DNA of 64,000 nt. It comes from Hanleya hanleyi (Eukaryota > Mollusca > Polyplacophora > Lepidopleurida > Hanleyidae). The position numbers and the translations under genes are program-made. This document shows positions 41,797 through 53,462 of the stretch, one piece after another (the first letter of the stretch is position 1; the number at the start of each line of letters is the position of its first letter). The DNA is taken from NCBI GenBank assembly GCA_036873755.1, contig JAVTVY010025338.1:1-64000 (forward strand), in the 5' to 3' direction. A model generated the notes under the pieces. The model searched no databases and was not told the origin of the DNA. It saw only the letters and a list, made by a program, of their open reading frames with translations.

Positions 41797-42033
41797 CTAC
41801 ATGGTTTCTTCCATTCGAGGATGCATTTCCATGGGAACTGAAATATCCCATCTCGGGAGTGGAGAGCGAGATCCGTGGATGACACTTTGGTGACGTCTCA
41901 ATTGACTGGAATGCTTGAGGACTATATCACAATCTGCATATGTATGTGTGGGTACTTCATGGCGTGCACGTGTGTGACGATGTCAACTGTCTAGGTGATG
42001 GAAGGGCTTCGAGCAAGTCGTACACGTGAACAT
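41797..42033 (-). pseudogene. Decayed C2H2 zinc-finger gene, copy 4
   Basis: ATG at 42033 begins MFTCTTCSKPFHHLDS, the arm proteins' start. An in-frame TGA then replaces the residue before the first zinc-binding His. Open sequence continues through a finger-like HSSQLRRHQSVIHG that matches the arm proteins' third finger, so the second finger appears to be lost. A second in-frame stop is at 41797. In the same frame beyond that stop an acidic stretch with PGLTEDA is readable. Upstream is a TATA-like CATAAAAC (42093-42100); downstream is the arms' 3' sequence. Clearly non-functional. Confidence 0.7.
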
Positions 42034-42240
42034 CGTGGTAGAGTGTCTGCTGAATGGATTGTAGCCTTTGCACGCCTTTTAGTATACGCTTGGTTTTATG
42101 GACAGTAACGCCCGCCAACGCCTAGCTTAACGCTTAAACGCCCTGGTGAAATAGTTCAGAAGCTCTGATTTTCTAGATATTCCATGGAATTGCTACTAAC
42201 TCATCGAAATGCAGTGACGCCCGTCAACGCCCGTCGTCCA
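42034..42240 (-). promoter_or_regulatory. Promoter segment of the 41.8-kb finger relic
   Basis: On the minus strand: 'cgacgggcgttgacgggcgt', 'aatcagagcttctgaactat', 'ggcgggcgttactgtc' and CATAAAAC, in the same order as at 4013-4210. Confidence 0.6.
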
Positions 42241-43085
42241 GTCGGAGCCACGAGTGCTTCGAACTGGCACCCCATACGGCTCATTCCGACCACTATGGGT
42301 CCACCGCGACCCCAAAATGTCCATTCCAATGCCCTTTTCCCAAAATTCCCGGTTTACGTATGCGCACCATAGCCTTACTTCCACGATCCACCCATTCAGT
42401 CGGATACTACTTCACGAGAGCATCACTATGACACCTCACACGACCCAGTATGCCTATTACTGGCCCACCACGACCCCAAAACGTTCAATCCGATACCGTT
42501 TTCCCACAATTCCTGTCTGCACATGCGAAGATAGACGATATTCCCACGACCCACCCATCCAGTCGGATGCTTCTCCACGAGTGCTTCAACGTGATACCCC
42601 ATACTGCCCATTCCAATGCCCTTTTCCCACAATCTGCTGCCTGCGCATACGCGCCATTACGTAATTTCCACTCTACACCGATCCAGTCGGACGCTCCTCC
42701 ACGAGAGCTCCACTTTGATATCTCCTATAGCCCAATATGACCACTGCGGGCCCACCCAGGCCCCCAAACGACCATTCCAATGCGTTTTTTCTACTGTGTA
42801 CGCGCACCATAACCCTAGTTTCACTACATACTAGTCCAGTGGGATACTTCTCCATGAATACTTCAAACTAATACCCCATGCGACACATTTGGCCACTATG
42901 GGTCAACCTCGACCCCCAAAAATCCCTTCCAGTGCCCTTTTTCTAGTTCCACCCACACCCATCGGTTTGGACACTCCCCCACGAGTGCTTCACGATGACA
43001 CCTCACACGACCCAACCGGACCATTATGAGTCCACCTAGACCCCAAAACGTCCACCTCGAGCTGTCTGCCTACTGTGCAGGCGCA
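42241..43085. repeat. Decayed NRF-1/CRE array
   Basis: Five to six units with 'acctcacacgaccca', 'ccactatgggtcca', 'ccccaaaacgtcca' and degenerate NRF-1-type words ('ctgcgcatacgcgcc', 'tctgcacatgcga', 'acgtatgcgcacc'). The overlapping ORFs on both strands are shadows. Confidence 0.7.
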
Positions 43086-44386
43086 CAGTAACTTTTCAAA
43101 TAAATTCAACGCATGACCTCGAGACCCCTCCCATCGTGTTCTACATCGCCAGACAAAGAAAACAAAGGGCCACGCCCCATACCGCAAATGTCCATGCGTG
43201 GGTTCCCCATTGGGACTAGCATTGTCCAGTGCGCCAGAATGGACCGAACATGTCCAGACCTGCCTGAACTTTTCAGTGAAAGGCAACCCCTGCCATCGAG
43301 ACCCTTCTCATCGTGTTCTACATCGCGTAACAAAGAAAACAAGGTGCCACACCCCAAAGTAAAATTCACCAGAAAAAACACCCCTATCACATACATGCAT
43401 GAGATTAACACTGGAAGTCACTGCGTCTTATGTAGGGGCAGATAACTCTAGCTGGCCGTCACGTGACAGGAAGTGACCAGAATGTCACCGGATGTCATGT
43501 GGCCGGATATGACGTCATCCCTGACGTCATCGGCACGTCCCGTAACGTAACGTCATCACCCTCACCCTCAATACTCGGGAATTCGTATTTTACTACTACT
43601 GTTAATTAGGCTCCCCAGGTGTATCTTAATTCTTTCTGCTATACACGATGAATCAATATTACATTTAACGTGTAATAATGTGATTGGCATCCAATTTGTT
43701 AAAAAATCTCGTTAGCCAAAGACAATACAGTCCTTCAAGGTGTTAAAGAAGGTTAGATTGTTCGTGTTCGGACCGTATATATTAATGTGTTATCCTCTGT
43801 TTACCTATTATTAAATCAAGAGCCAAAACGTTTCCTTCTGTATCAATCTTAACACGTTCTCTGAAGACTGTATTTTCACAAACATCCCCTTGTTGTTTCA
43901 AGTAATTTACATGTGAAAATCAGTATATCAAAATTCTCACAATATTTCAATTCCCTGAATGAACGATTTCACAAAAAAATATTCATATATTTCGTTTGGT
44001 GATTTTATGTGTTGCGATTTGATTGGGCCTTATTTGATGCGGTACTCAAAATGTTATCTCTGAGATTCTAGAGCATAATCAACAAATTTATTTCTAGCGT
44101 TGTATTCCATTTATGGCAGTAAATAAACCGCCCAACTGGAGACTGAATCCCCGCTACAGGTCGCTACAGGACTGAACAACCGCGACAGGTCGAAAAGCAA
44201 CAATTTAAATGAATCAGGGGACACAACTCTACGCGGCATATTGAATTCGCAGCCGAAAAGTCCAAATGCCACAATATGGACCACGTGTGACTATTCTGAA
44301 CACTATTCCGCTGAGCTGTGGGTCATAAACCATTATTGATTTTTCAGGACTAGACTTTCCGTGAGATTTGATTGGTCACTATACCT
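42844..44386 (+). repeat. 1.54-kb direct tandem duplication, copy 1
   Basis: 'atacttctccatgaatactt' at 42844 recurs at 44388, and the two 1.54-kb copies match nearly base for base. Contents: array end, 'gacctcgagacccctcccat' segment, CRE/ETS module (43455-43560) and an exon relic (about 43825-43890). It lacks 21 bp present in copy 2. Confidence 0.9.
43825..43895 (-). pseudogene. Exon relic (copy of the 49.7-kb exon), copy 1
   Basis: Minus strand reads CENTVFRERVKIDTEGNVL, like the exon at 49678-49818. The acceptor AG is lost ('cttgaaac' for 'tttagaac') and the 3' half of the exon is missing. Confidence 0.5.
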
Positions 44387-44387
44387 C

Positions 44388-45941
44388 ATACTTCTCCATG
44401 AGTGCTTCAAACTAATACCCCATGCGACACATTTGGCCACTATGGGTCAACCTCGACCCCCAAAAATCCCTTCCAGTGCCCTTTTTCTAGTGCGCATGCG
44501 CAGACGTCAGTTCCACCCACACCCATCGGTTTGGACACTCCCCCACGAGTGCTTCACGATGACACCTCACACGACCCAACCGGACCATTATGAGTCCACC
44601 TAGACCCCAAAACGTCCACCTCGAGCTGTCTGCCTACTGTGCAGGCGCACAGTAACTTTTCAAATAAATTCAACGTATGACCTCGAGACCCCTCCCATCG
44701 TGTTCTACATCGCCAGACAAAGAAAACAAGGGGCCACGCCCCATACCGCAAATGTCCATGCGTGGGTTTCCCATTGGGACTAGCATTGTCCAGTGCGCCA
44801 GAACATGTCCAGACCTGCCTGAACTTTTCAGTGAAAGGCAGCCCCTGCCATCGAGACCCTTCTCATCGTGTTCTACATCGCGTAACAAAGAAAACAAGGT
44901 GCCACACCCCAAAGTAAAATCCACCAGAAAAAACACCCCTATCACATACATGCATGAGATTAACACTGGAAGTCACTGCGTCTTATGTAGGGGCAGATAA
45001 CTCTGGCTGGCCGTCACGTCACAGGAAGTGACCAGAATGTCACCGGATGTCATGTGGCCGGATATGACGTCATCCCTGACGTCATCGGCACGTCCCGTAA
45101 CGTAACGTCATCACCCTCACCCTCAATACTCGGGAATTCGTATTTTACTACTACTGTTAATTAGGCTCCCCAGGTGTATCTTAATTCTTTCTGCTATACA
45201 CGATGAATCAATATTACATTTAACGTGTAATAATGTGATTGGCATCCAATTTGTTAAAAAATCTCGTTAGCCAAAGACAATACAGTCCTTCAAGGTGTTA
45301 AAGAAGGTTAGATTGTTCGTGTTCGGACCGTATATATTAATGTGTTATCCTCTGTTTACCTATTATTAAATCAAGAGCCAAAACGTTTCCTTCTGTATCA
45401 ATCTTAACACGTTCTCTGAAGACTGTATTTTCACAAACATCCCCTTGTTGTTTCAAGTAATTTACATGTGAAAATCAGTATATCAAAATTTTCACAATAT
45501 TTCTATTCCCTGAATGAACGATTTCACAAAAAAATATTCATATATTTCGTTTGGTGATTTTATGTGTTGCGATTTGATTGGGCCTTATTTGATGCGGTAC
45601 TCAAAATGTTATCTCTGAGATTCTAGAGCCTAATCAACAAATTTATTTCTAGCGTTGTATTCCATTTATGGCAGTAAATAAACCGCCCAATTGGAGACTG
45701 AATCCCCGCTACAGGTCGCTACAGGACTGAACAACCGCGACAGGTCGAAAAGCAACAATTTAAATGAATCAGGGGACACAACTCTACGCGGCATATTGAA
45801 TTCGCAGCCGAAAAGACCAAATGCCACAATATGGACCACGTGTGACTATTCTGAACACTATTCCGCTGAGCTGTGGGTCATAAACCATTATTGATTTTTC
45901 AGGACTAGACTTTCCGTGAGATTTGATTGGTCACTATACCT
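44388..45941 (+). repeat. 1.54-kb direct tandem duplication, copy 2
   Basis: Ends at 'ggtcactatacct' (45941), where copy 1 joins copy 2. It keeps 'gtgcgcatgcgcagacgtca' near 44499, missing in copy 1, and lacks 9 bp near 44803. Confidence 0.9.
45375..45445 (-). pseudogene. Exon relic (copy of the 49.7-kb exon), copy 2
   Basis: Tandem-duplicate twin of the relic at 43825-43895 with the same defects. Confidence 0.5.
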
Positions 45942-46190
45942 GAATGGGCGAGAAATGGTTTGCGATATATTTTAAAATGTTTCTATAGTATTAAACACTA
46001 AAGAAACTCGAAAAAGTGGTGGCGAATGTATGTTAAATTTTTTATATGTTGGAGTCGAAAAGTCAGGCTACCTGGCCTGGTGGGTCATTTGTGCGGCGAA
46101 TATTAGGGAATATAGTTTTGTCACGATGTCCGCGACCGATTTACTACATATTAAGTAACCTTGGCTGTTTTTAGTGGTTTGTGACATAAA
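45942..46190. other. Unique stretch after the tandem duplication
   Basis: Nothing recognised. Confidence 0.35.
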
Positions 46191-46610
46191 TGAGATTAAA
46201 TGTCTATTTACTCCGACGGGGAGGGGGAAACAATATAAAAAACAGCGCCAGTCGGAATGACGAGTAGGAAAATTAGAGGGGAAAGGGGCTTTCCGAAATC
46301 TAGAGGGAAAAAGGGTGTTGGAGGATCTATAATTGAGGAAATAATATACCCATTGAGGTTTGTAATTTAACTTCGTTTTCTGGGAGAGTGATTCTGGAGC
46401 AACTATTAGGGATGTGATGAGTACATTAACGATCATTTTGAGCAAGCGCCCCTTAAACCCCAGAAGAAATTTGGAGCACCATGCCAACAATGAAATTGGA
46501 TCCAAAAGCCTCACGCTCATCGTTGTAGCTCCATTAACATGTATGTGTGATAATACGTGGAAATCATTTGAGCACGTTAGTTATCTATGTATTGGAGAAA
46601 CACCTTGAAA
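46190..46610 (+). repeat. Repeat shared with 50210-50600
   Basis: 'cagcgccagtcggaatgacg', 'gggtgttggaggatctataa', 'tgaggtttgtaattta' and 'gatcattttgagcaagc' match 50280-50600 in order. Together with 43.8-44.3 vs 49.73-50.17 kb this shows one larger duplicated unit. The 150-aa minus-strand frame here is probably non-coding, but I cannot exclude it. Confidence 0.65.
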
Positions 46611-48865
46611 CATGAAATAATTTGCAAGAGCATGCACCCAAGTCATCAATATGGCATTCAGGATAATTTCGAGCAAAAATCACTGTTAAAATGATGACCT
46701 TACACAGTGTGCAAAACCTAACTCTCCTGCGAATGCGTTTCTGAAATGTTTTTTTTTTGTTATTTGATGTACGGTACAAACATGAACTTTGGACACAATA
46801 TTCCAGTCATGTATAGATGTTCAATAGGTTGCCTCAAATTTTATAAGTTCGGCACTGTTCACGAATCATTTATGATTTAGTGAAGAGGGGTCGAGTTTTT
46901 GTATATTTTTCAATCTTTCAACTTTGCACGACGATAAAATAACTTCTAGGCCCTAATAACTTCTAGGCCCTAACTAAAAAAACTGAGGCAACCTATTTTT
47001 ATTCAAATGGTAAAGTTCATTATTCCAAAAAAGCAAGTTTGTTTGATGAAAACTGAGAGAGTTATTAGCGCGTGATTTGGAGGACTATACTTTTCTAAAT
47101 GACATCATTTATCTTCAAATAAATCTATTCTTGTAATGAAATCGAGAAAGTTATTTATTTATCTAAATTGCTTGAATCAAGGGCTTTCAGAAAATGTATA
47201 GTTTGGATGGATACAAAAAAGCACTGCCCCGTAATTAAGCAAAATTGTGATACGAACTCCTACGCAACTGGGACCCGATACAGTAACCTTAAAGAAGCTT
47301 ATCGGACCGTATATATTAATGTGTTATCCTCTGTTTACCTATTATTATCGCTATCTCGGGGATGGAGTATGGCGATATTGGAATTAGACCAGGCTTTGGG
47401 GATGCCAGAGACAGTGGATCATTATTTGAGAGAACCAAGATGTTCCCAGTGAGCTTCTTGGTAGCATTGGTCGGCTATATACTGTAGATGATACTCCTAG
47501 TTTTTTACGCCAAAAATTGAAGACAATGCGTAGATTTTACCGAAATAAACGAACCGGAAGTCAGGCGAATTTGTGGTGAAATTTTGTGTTGCGCAACTTT
47601 GACGAAATTAGCTTCCGACTGCGCAGAGTTGTAGGAACATTGGCTTTACGTCGCGAAGCTTATTAGCTGAAAGTGATGCCGTGAGACAACGGCAGTAATT
47701 GACCGGCTTGGCCAGTCTGTCTGTTACTGGGTGAATTTGGCTGAATTTAAATGGCTGCGTAAAATGTTTGGCGAGTCGACTGTTGTGTATAACATGGAAA
47801 TAAAGGGTTTTCCGGATTTATATGTCAGATTAAAACCCATAGGAACGATGCACTGGTATTTTAGCGCGATCGTCCCGTTGAAATGGGCAAATCGTAATGA
47901 ACTATCATTCTCTTGGGACATAGACGCATGGTATAAGTTGCGGAAATCAAGTTTTGTGGCTGTTTATTTTATTTTCTCGCTTGATCTTGTTTTATTTTAG
48001 ACACACGCGAGCAGATATTTTGAAGGACAGATTAAATCGAGTCTGCGCTTTCTGAAAATATATATATTTAGCAAGGTTTCAATCAAGCAACATGCAAATA
48101 TATTGCTTCAAAAAAATCCTCCAGCATGCATTAATCCATACAATGCTGACAAATGAGACCATGGGGAATGCAATGGGTTGAAGTCTATATATACTTGAAG
48201 CAAAATATTGATGTTTCACAGAAAATCCAAAATCTCAAGTAAAAACTCATAACTAAAAATATTCGTAAAAAAAAAAAATAAAAAGCATCTGCGATACAAT
48301 TTCAGTCATTTTACATACATGTACATTGCCCTCTTATATGGTGGTTAACATTTGATAGTTAATAAGCCCCACTCCCCAGGGATCCTGGACCTTGGGAGTG
48401 TTGAGTAGTGTAATAGGAATACAGAATAAAAAAATATTTAAAAAATTATCAAAAAAACAAAAAAAAATACTGGTTCTTAGCCGAGGTAAGTGTCAGGAAA
48501 CTTTGCCGCTATTCTACGTAGACGCAATAACTAAATTTGGTGTGCAGTTATTATATATTTCTGAAAAAAATAAATTCTGACAAAGTACGTACTCGGATCG
48601 TCGCGAAATAAACCGAACGTTACCGAAAGATTTACAAAGGTCATATGCAAATATTTTGAACTGGTGACCATTTCGTATAGCAGTAGTCGGAAACCAGGTC
48701 ATTGAAACCCTGTGTTTTCTTAATGGCGTCTCCGAAGATTTTTTCCAAAGCGCCATTTTCGGTCCAGCAGTCGATGCAAGTTCCAAGCCACGCCTGACAG
48801 TTCGTAAACTCCCATATTTATATATATGAAGATAAAAAAAGATGTGTGCTGGCGTGCAGCAGTAA
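46611..48865. other. Non-genic stretch with one duplication fragment
   Basis: 47305-47349 ('cggaccgtatatattaatgt') is a fragment of the tandem-duplicated unit (also at 43770 and 45325). 46945-46980 has a doubled 'aacttctaggccctaa'. No gene recognised. The frame at 47731-48000 has no family features. Confidence 0.45.
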
Positions 48866-49141
48866 TATAAGAAAAAGAACGAAAAAACCTTCTCAACTTT
48901 CTACATCATTATATTCCGACTGCAGTTTCGAACGTAATGTTCTTCTCAAGGAATACTGTTTTCAAATGACAGACTGGTATATATACAAATATATACAAGC
49001 GACCGTTGTGCCCTGTATTTGTATATATACCAGTCTGTCATTTGAAAACAGTATTCCTTGAGAAGAACATTACGTTCGAAACTGCAGTCGGAATATAATG
49101 ATGTAGAAAGTTGAGAAAGTTTGTTCGTCCTTTTTCTTATA
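48866..49141. repeat. Near-perfect palindrome, arms about 126 bp, 24-nt loop
   Basis: The left arm (48866-48991) ends 'ggtatatatacaaata', the loop is 48992-49015, and the right arm (49016-49141) starts 'tatttgtatatatacc'. Arm inner parts are identical over about 100 bp. A few differences lie near the outer ends ('gaacgaaaaaacct' vs 'ggacgaacaaactt'). It is a fold-back repeat or hairpin-RNA source. Confidence 0.9.
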
Positions 49142-49677
49142 TATATATGAATATGTACAGGTCAATGCCAATGCTTAACATTGTGTTTTTTAGCCAGTAC
49201 AGTCAAATCGCGAAGTCCTCGCTTTATTGAAAGCAAAGACTTATCGGGCTTATTCAATTTAATTCAAGTTAATAATATTCTTCTGGCGCACTGATCTGTG
49301 GTTTAGCTGGATCACAAATCTCGAACAATAATATGTTCATCCAGCATGTTTTGCTGTGTCCACGGTGAAATCAAAGTTTTTGAAGCCTTTGAAGTGTTGA
49401 CTAAAAGTCTGCCACCATAAAACCTATGCACAATGACTGTCAATGTTCACCTTATTTTGGTAAATAAATCAATCGTCTCCTCATTGCCTTCTTTGTACAT
49501 CATATTGCATTCCATGTTCTGAATACACAAATTATTTTGGCTCAAAGTATCCGTTTGATTGTATTTTGATATGTCCAAAAGATCAAATATAACTACAGGA
49601 CTCCCGAGGTTCATTTTTGCCAATAGCCGAATCTTTGTACTGATTTAGACAACTTTAGTCAACCAAGAACCTATTAC
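49142..49677. other. Non-genic stretch
   Basis: Nothing recognised; possibly intron of the minus-strand gene with the exon at 49678. Confidence 0.35.
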
Positions 49678-49818
49678 CTTTCATAACAAAGACAAGAAAG
49701 GGATGGCGATTTCGAAGTCCACGAGTTCTAGTTAAATCAAGAGCTAACACGTTTCCTTCTGTATCAATCTCAGCACCTTCTTTGAAGACTGTATTTTCAC
49801 AAACCGCTCCTTGTTGTT
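49678..49818 (-). CDS. Candidate exon of an unidentified minus-strand gene (141 bp, phase 1-1)
   Basis: Minus-strand acceptor 'acacatcatttag', then 141 open bases reading QQGAVCENTVFKEGAEIDTE, NVLALDLTRTRGLRNRHPFL and VFVMK, then donor GTAATAG. Entry and exit are both phase 1, as in many extracellular modules. One Cys, beta-strand-like composition. I do not recognise the family; a loose likeness of the RHPFLVF end to TGF-beta-type prodomains is not enough to name it. Two truncated relics in the 42.8-45.9 kb tandem unit support that the block was copied as DNA. Confidence 0.5.
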
Positions 49819-50600
49819 CTAAATGATGTGTATATGTGAAAATTAGAATATCAAAAGTTTCACAACATTTCAATTCCCCGAATGAAGGATTTCACAAGAA
49901 AATATTCAAATAAATCGTTTAGTGAGTTTATTTATTGCAATTTAATTTGAGACTTATTTGATGCCGTACTCAGAATGTTATCGCTGAGATTCTAGAACCT
50001 AACCGAAAAGTTTATTTCTAACGTTGTATTTGATTTATGGCACTAAATAAACCTCCCCATTGAGAACTGAATCCCCGCTAAACCACGACAGGTCGAAAAG
50101 CGACATTTTAAACGAATCAGGGGACACAACTCTACGCGGCATATTGAGTTCGCTGGCGAAAAGACCGAACGAACGACAGGTTATGGGAAGCTGACAAGCC
50201 TTTTAAAGTTCGAAACATGGAGATTAATTTCTATTTCCTCCAGCGGGGAGGGAGAACATTTGCAGGGAAACAATAAAAAAATCAGCGCCAGTCGGGATGA
50301 GGAGTAGGAAAATGGGAGGGGGGAAGGGTGTTGGAGGATCTAAAATCGGGGAAAGAATGTACCCACAGAGGTTTGTAATGTACCGGTACCGGTAACTTTG
50401 TTTTCTGAGAGATTGATTCTGGGGCAACTATTAGGGATGCGATGAGGACATTAACGATCATTTCTGAGCAAGTGTCGCATAAACCACCCGAAGAAATTTG
50501 GAGCACCTAAGTCATCTACATGCCAACAATGAAATTGGATCCAAAAGCCCCACGCTAATTGATGTAGCTACATTAACATACGAATGCGTTTCTGACATGA
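49819..50600 (+). repeat. Diverged third copy of the 43.8-46.6 kb unit
   Basis: 'gggacacaactctacgcggc', 'tgagattctagaacctaa' and 'cagcgccagtcgggatgagg' match 43.8-44.3 kb and 46.2-46.6 kb with an internal deletion relative to those. Confidence 0.75.
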
Positions 50601-52820
50601 AGGTACGTTGGCGCAACTAATTCCTCATCCGATGTAAATTTTATCAACATCGTCAGCATGTTTTTCTCAAGATTCCATATGTGGAAAATGTGGAGATGTC
50701 ATAGGTATTCTAAATTATTCCAGGGTGATTAGAGCAAATGTGGATCATATTAGCCCGTAGGACCTTCAGTGACCCTTCGCAAGATATCGAACAGATATAT
50801 CGATGTGCATGTTCCTCAAAACGATCTTCAAAACTATTACCCCATGGGTTTGTTAATGAAATAGGTTGCCCAGGTTATTTCAAGGTATGCAGATGACATT
50901 ATCCCAAATGCCTTCAATGTTTGGCATATATAGATAATTTCGGTAATATTATATTACACCAGCCCTCATGCTCACCCTCACTGTTGTTCCACTCCGGCTC
51001 AAATTATCTCCAATTTCTACGCCAGCAATCTGGTGCACAAGTTGACGCCGATCGATTGCGAATCGATTTCTCGGTATTATACTGTCAGCTGAACAAATGC
51101 AACAAATCATCACTTGAATTAGTATCCACACTATCATGACTACCACAGTACCATAGGGATACATACACAGTCCACACACTATTGTCAATTTGACCTGTTT
51201 TATGTGGATCTGTAAATAAACCTTGAAAGCCATGATAGGGAATTTGAATCGGGAAATTGAATCATTTCCTTGAAGCATCCCAGTGGATTATACAGCTTTA
51301 TCGCCGCATAATGATTTATAATATTGTGCTCCAGACAACACAGAGGGGTCAGTTATTATTGATGTTATCTGGGGTGGCTGATTATCAGTGGTCAGCCGAA
51401 CGAGTCAGAAGCACTGACCGTGTCGACACGCTGACATACATGCGTAAATGTACTACACTTATAGATCGGTCACCTGGCGGTCATCTCGACAATTATCCAT
51501 AAATGGCGTAATATCGTGACCGAAAGTAGTTCCATTTGCTATCATCAACCACAGCTGAGGAATACTAAGGCCCTCGGTGACTAATTATTTATAAGCCACA
51601 TACATCACATACAGAAATAGAACACTAGGTCCATGTAAATACTATCCCCCCCCGCCCATTACAGTACTAAAATACACGGTACATAATCCCTTATTTTCTG
51701 AAATGTGTAATTAATATACTTAGTTCGTGGAACCGATATCAACATATCTAAAGTAGTTCCGTCCTATAATCTGTGATATAGTGCCGGTATTAATTTATTC
51801 TGTGAAGGTATACGCTTACTCGTGTACCTATTGGAATCCTAATTAACGGGGAGAAATCGGAAATAGATATCGATTCTGTCCCAGACTGAACATAATTAAT
51901 TGGTTTCTATTTACCCTTTTCTACGAACAAGACACTAGGCGTATGCCAGATGAATATCATAGAACTGTGTATAGTGTACCGTTACAATAGAACCGAAGAT
52001 ATCGAGCAAAATTACATTAGAAAATCGCACAATGGGGACAATAGAAATTCCCAGTTCGTACGATGAAGACTGTATTTAGTCGGTAGGGAGGACATGCTGA
52101 GTATGACTTGAAGATTATAACAATGCATTCGACTAAAGGATTCCAGTCTTATTGAAACGAGCTCTTATAAACTCAATCAATGAAATTCAGATTATTATTA
52201 TGTCGTTCGTTGTGTCATTGGGTCGTGCTAAGCCAACTGCATGATGATCATTTGAAATAGTCGCCGATCTTGAAGACAATCATACACAGTCCATAGAAGA
52301 TCCAATTAACTTCTTAAAATTTTAAGCCACACACATTCACTTACACATCTGATACGAAATAAAAACATAGTATTTCAGAATAGTATTTCGGTACTATCTC
52401 CATCTGTCTTGTATCTCCATTTCCCATTGATATATACCTGGTATTCATTCGTTTTCCTTCAACCGTTCCAATTACAGTGATGAATTCATCAAGAATAAAA
52501 TGCACAAAAAGGAGCATAACAAATGTGTGACGGCCTCTATGATGGCAGCCATTTTGAATTTCTCCATGCTTCAATGATCATGTAAGCTGGTCAAATATTA
52601 GGTCAATATACCGCATGCGTGTATTTCGTTCTGGGTCATAGACAAAATTGTGTTTGAGAGGATGAGACTGAGATTAAGTATGAATCAAGATCATGTAGAC
52701 GGGTTTGAGTCTTGGAAAAGACAGCCCTCTCGCCGCTTTCATCTAATTACTCATCCTCGCGAGCCAATGTAGCGATCGATCCTAACACTGGCTTGGTTAG
52801 TTTCTGATAGCAGTTCGGGA
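50601..52820. other. Non-genic stretch
   Basis: No gene I can support. The minus-strand frame at 50949-51278 has a hydrophobic run (LTIVCGLCMYPYGTVVVMIV) after a possible 'tttatttacag' acceptor near 51210, so a transmembrane exon is conceivable, but there is no further support. Confidence 0.35.
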
Positions 52821-52824
52821 TGGA

Positions 52825-52832
52825 TATAAATA
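52825..52832 (+). promoter_or_regulatory. Candidate TATA box (TATAAATA)
   Basis: Lies about 195 bp upstream of the first ATG of the ORF at 53021. Context 'gatggatataaatagcaaaa'. No initiator or conserved partner is seen. Confidence 0.25.
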
Positions 52833-53020
52833 GCAAAAGAGGTTTTCTCTTAATCGACCCAATCAGTAAACGCGCTAAGCCAGCTCATTACGCCAATCCG
52901 CTGCAAGGTTTGAGGTGTGAATTTCATCGCTGGTCAAACTACTTTGATGTCAGGCTGAACTCGACATCGTAAACCGCAGGCTTGGGATACCGACATGCCA
53001 ATTCAAAACAACCTCGGGGG

Positions 53021-53446
53021 ATGAATGTACGAGATTGTATAACAGAGGCAATCACTCAAGAACTCATTCGAATCACCACTGAAAAATGTCCAGGTAAACC
53101 CTCTCCGAGGATTTGGGATTTATCTGGACATGTGAAGATGCATATTACTCTGAGTATCAAATCGTCAAACATTTCTGCCAAAAAAAAAAGGATCGGAATG
53201 CCAAAGTTGGCCAAAGTTATCTCCACGGACGGCAGCTTTGAAAGGGAAACCGACCATATCACTCTACTGGCTTCAGATTGTATACCTTCTATATACTGTC
53301 AGACATACCGACATATAAGGAGAATGGGTGACAAAAGAAACGAGGTCTTTCCGGGAGTTCGTTATTCAATGAATGATACTTTTACTCTCTATCTTGATGA
53401 CATATTGTCATGGTTTGTTGAAAAAAAAAATCATGTATATGACTGA
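53021..53446 (+). CDS. Unrecognised ORF, 141 aa
   Basis: From ATG 53021, MNVRDCITEAITQELIRIT to ...FVEKKNHVYD-stop. Uninterrupted and mixed in composition, with a Lys run (SAKKKRI) from an A-tract. No signal peptide, membrane helix or known motif. Could be a small host gene, an exon, or chance. A TATA-like word lies upstream. Confidence 0.25.
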   Translation: MNVRDCITEAITQELIRITTEKCPGKPSPRIWDLSGHVKMHITLSIKSSNISAKKKRIGMPKLAKVISTDGSFERETDHITLLASDCIPSIYCQTYRHIRRMGDKRNEVFPGVRYSMNDTFTLYLDDILSWFVEKKNHVYD

Positions 53447-53462
53447 ACAATATCACAGGAGT

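Noticed and set aside
42254..43445. Frames of 96-136 aa over the decayed array and tandem unit
   Set aside because: They recur only as repeat units, exist on both strands, and contain no conserved domain.
46068..46520. 150-aa minus-strand frame similar to one at 50282-50506
   Set aside because: The similarity is explained by the DNA-level duplication; no domain, and the second copy is broken. Left as non-coding.
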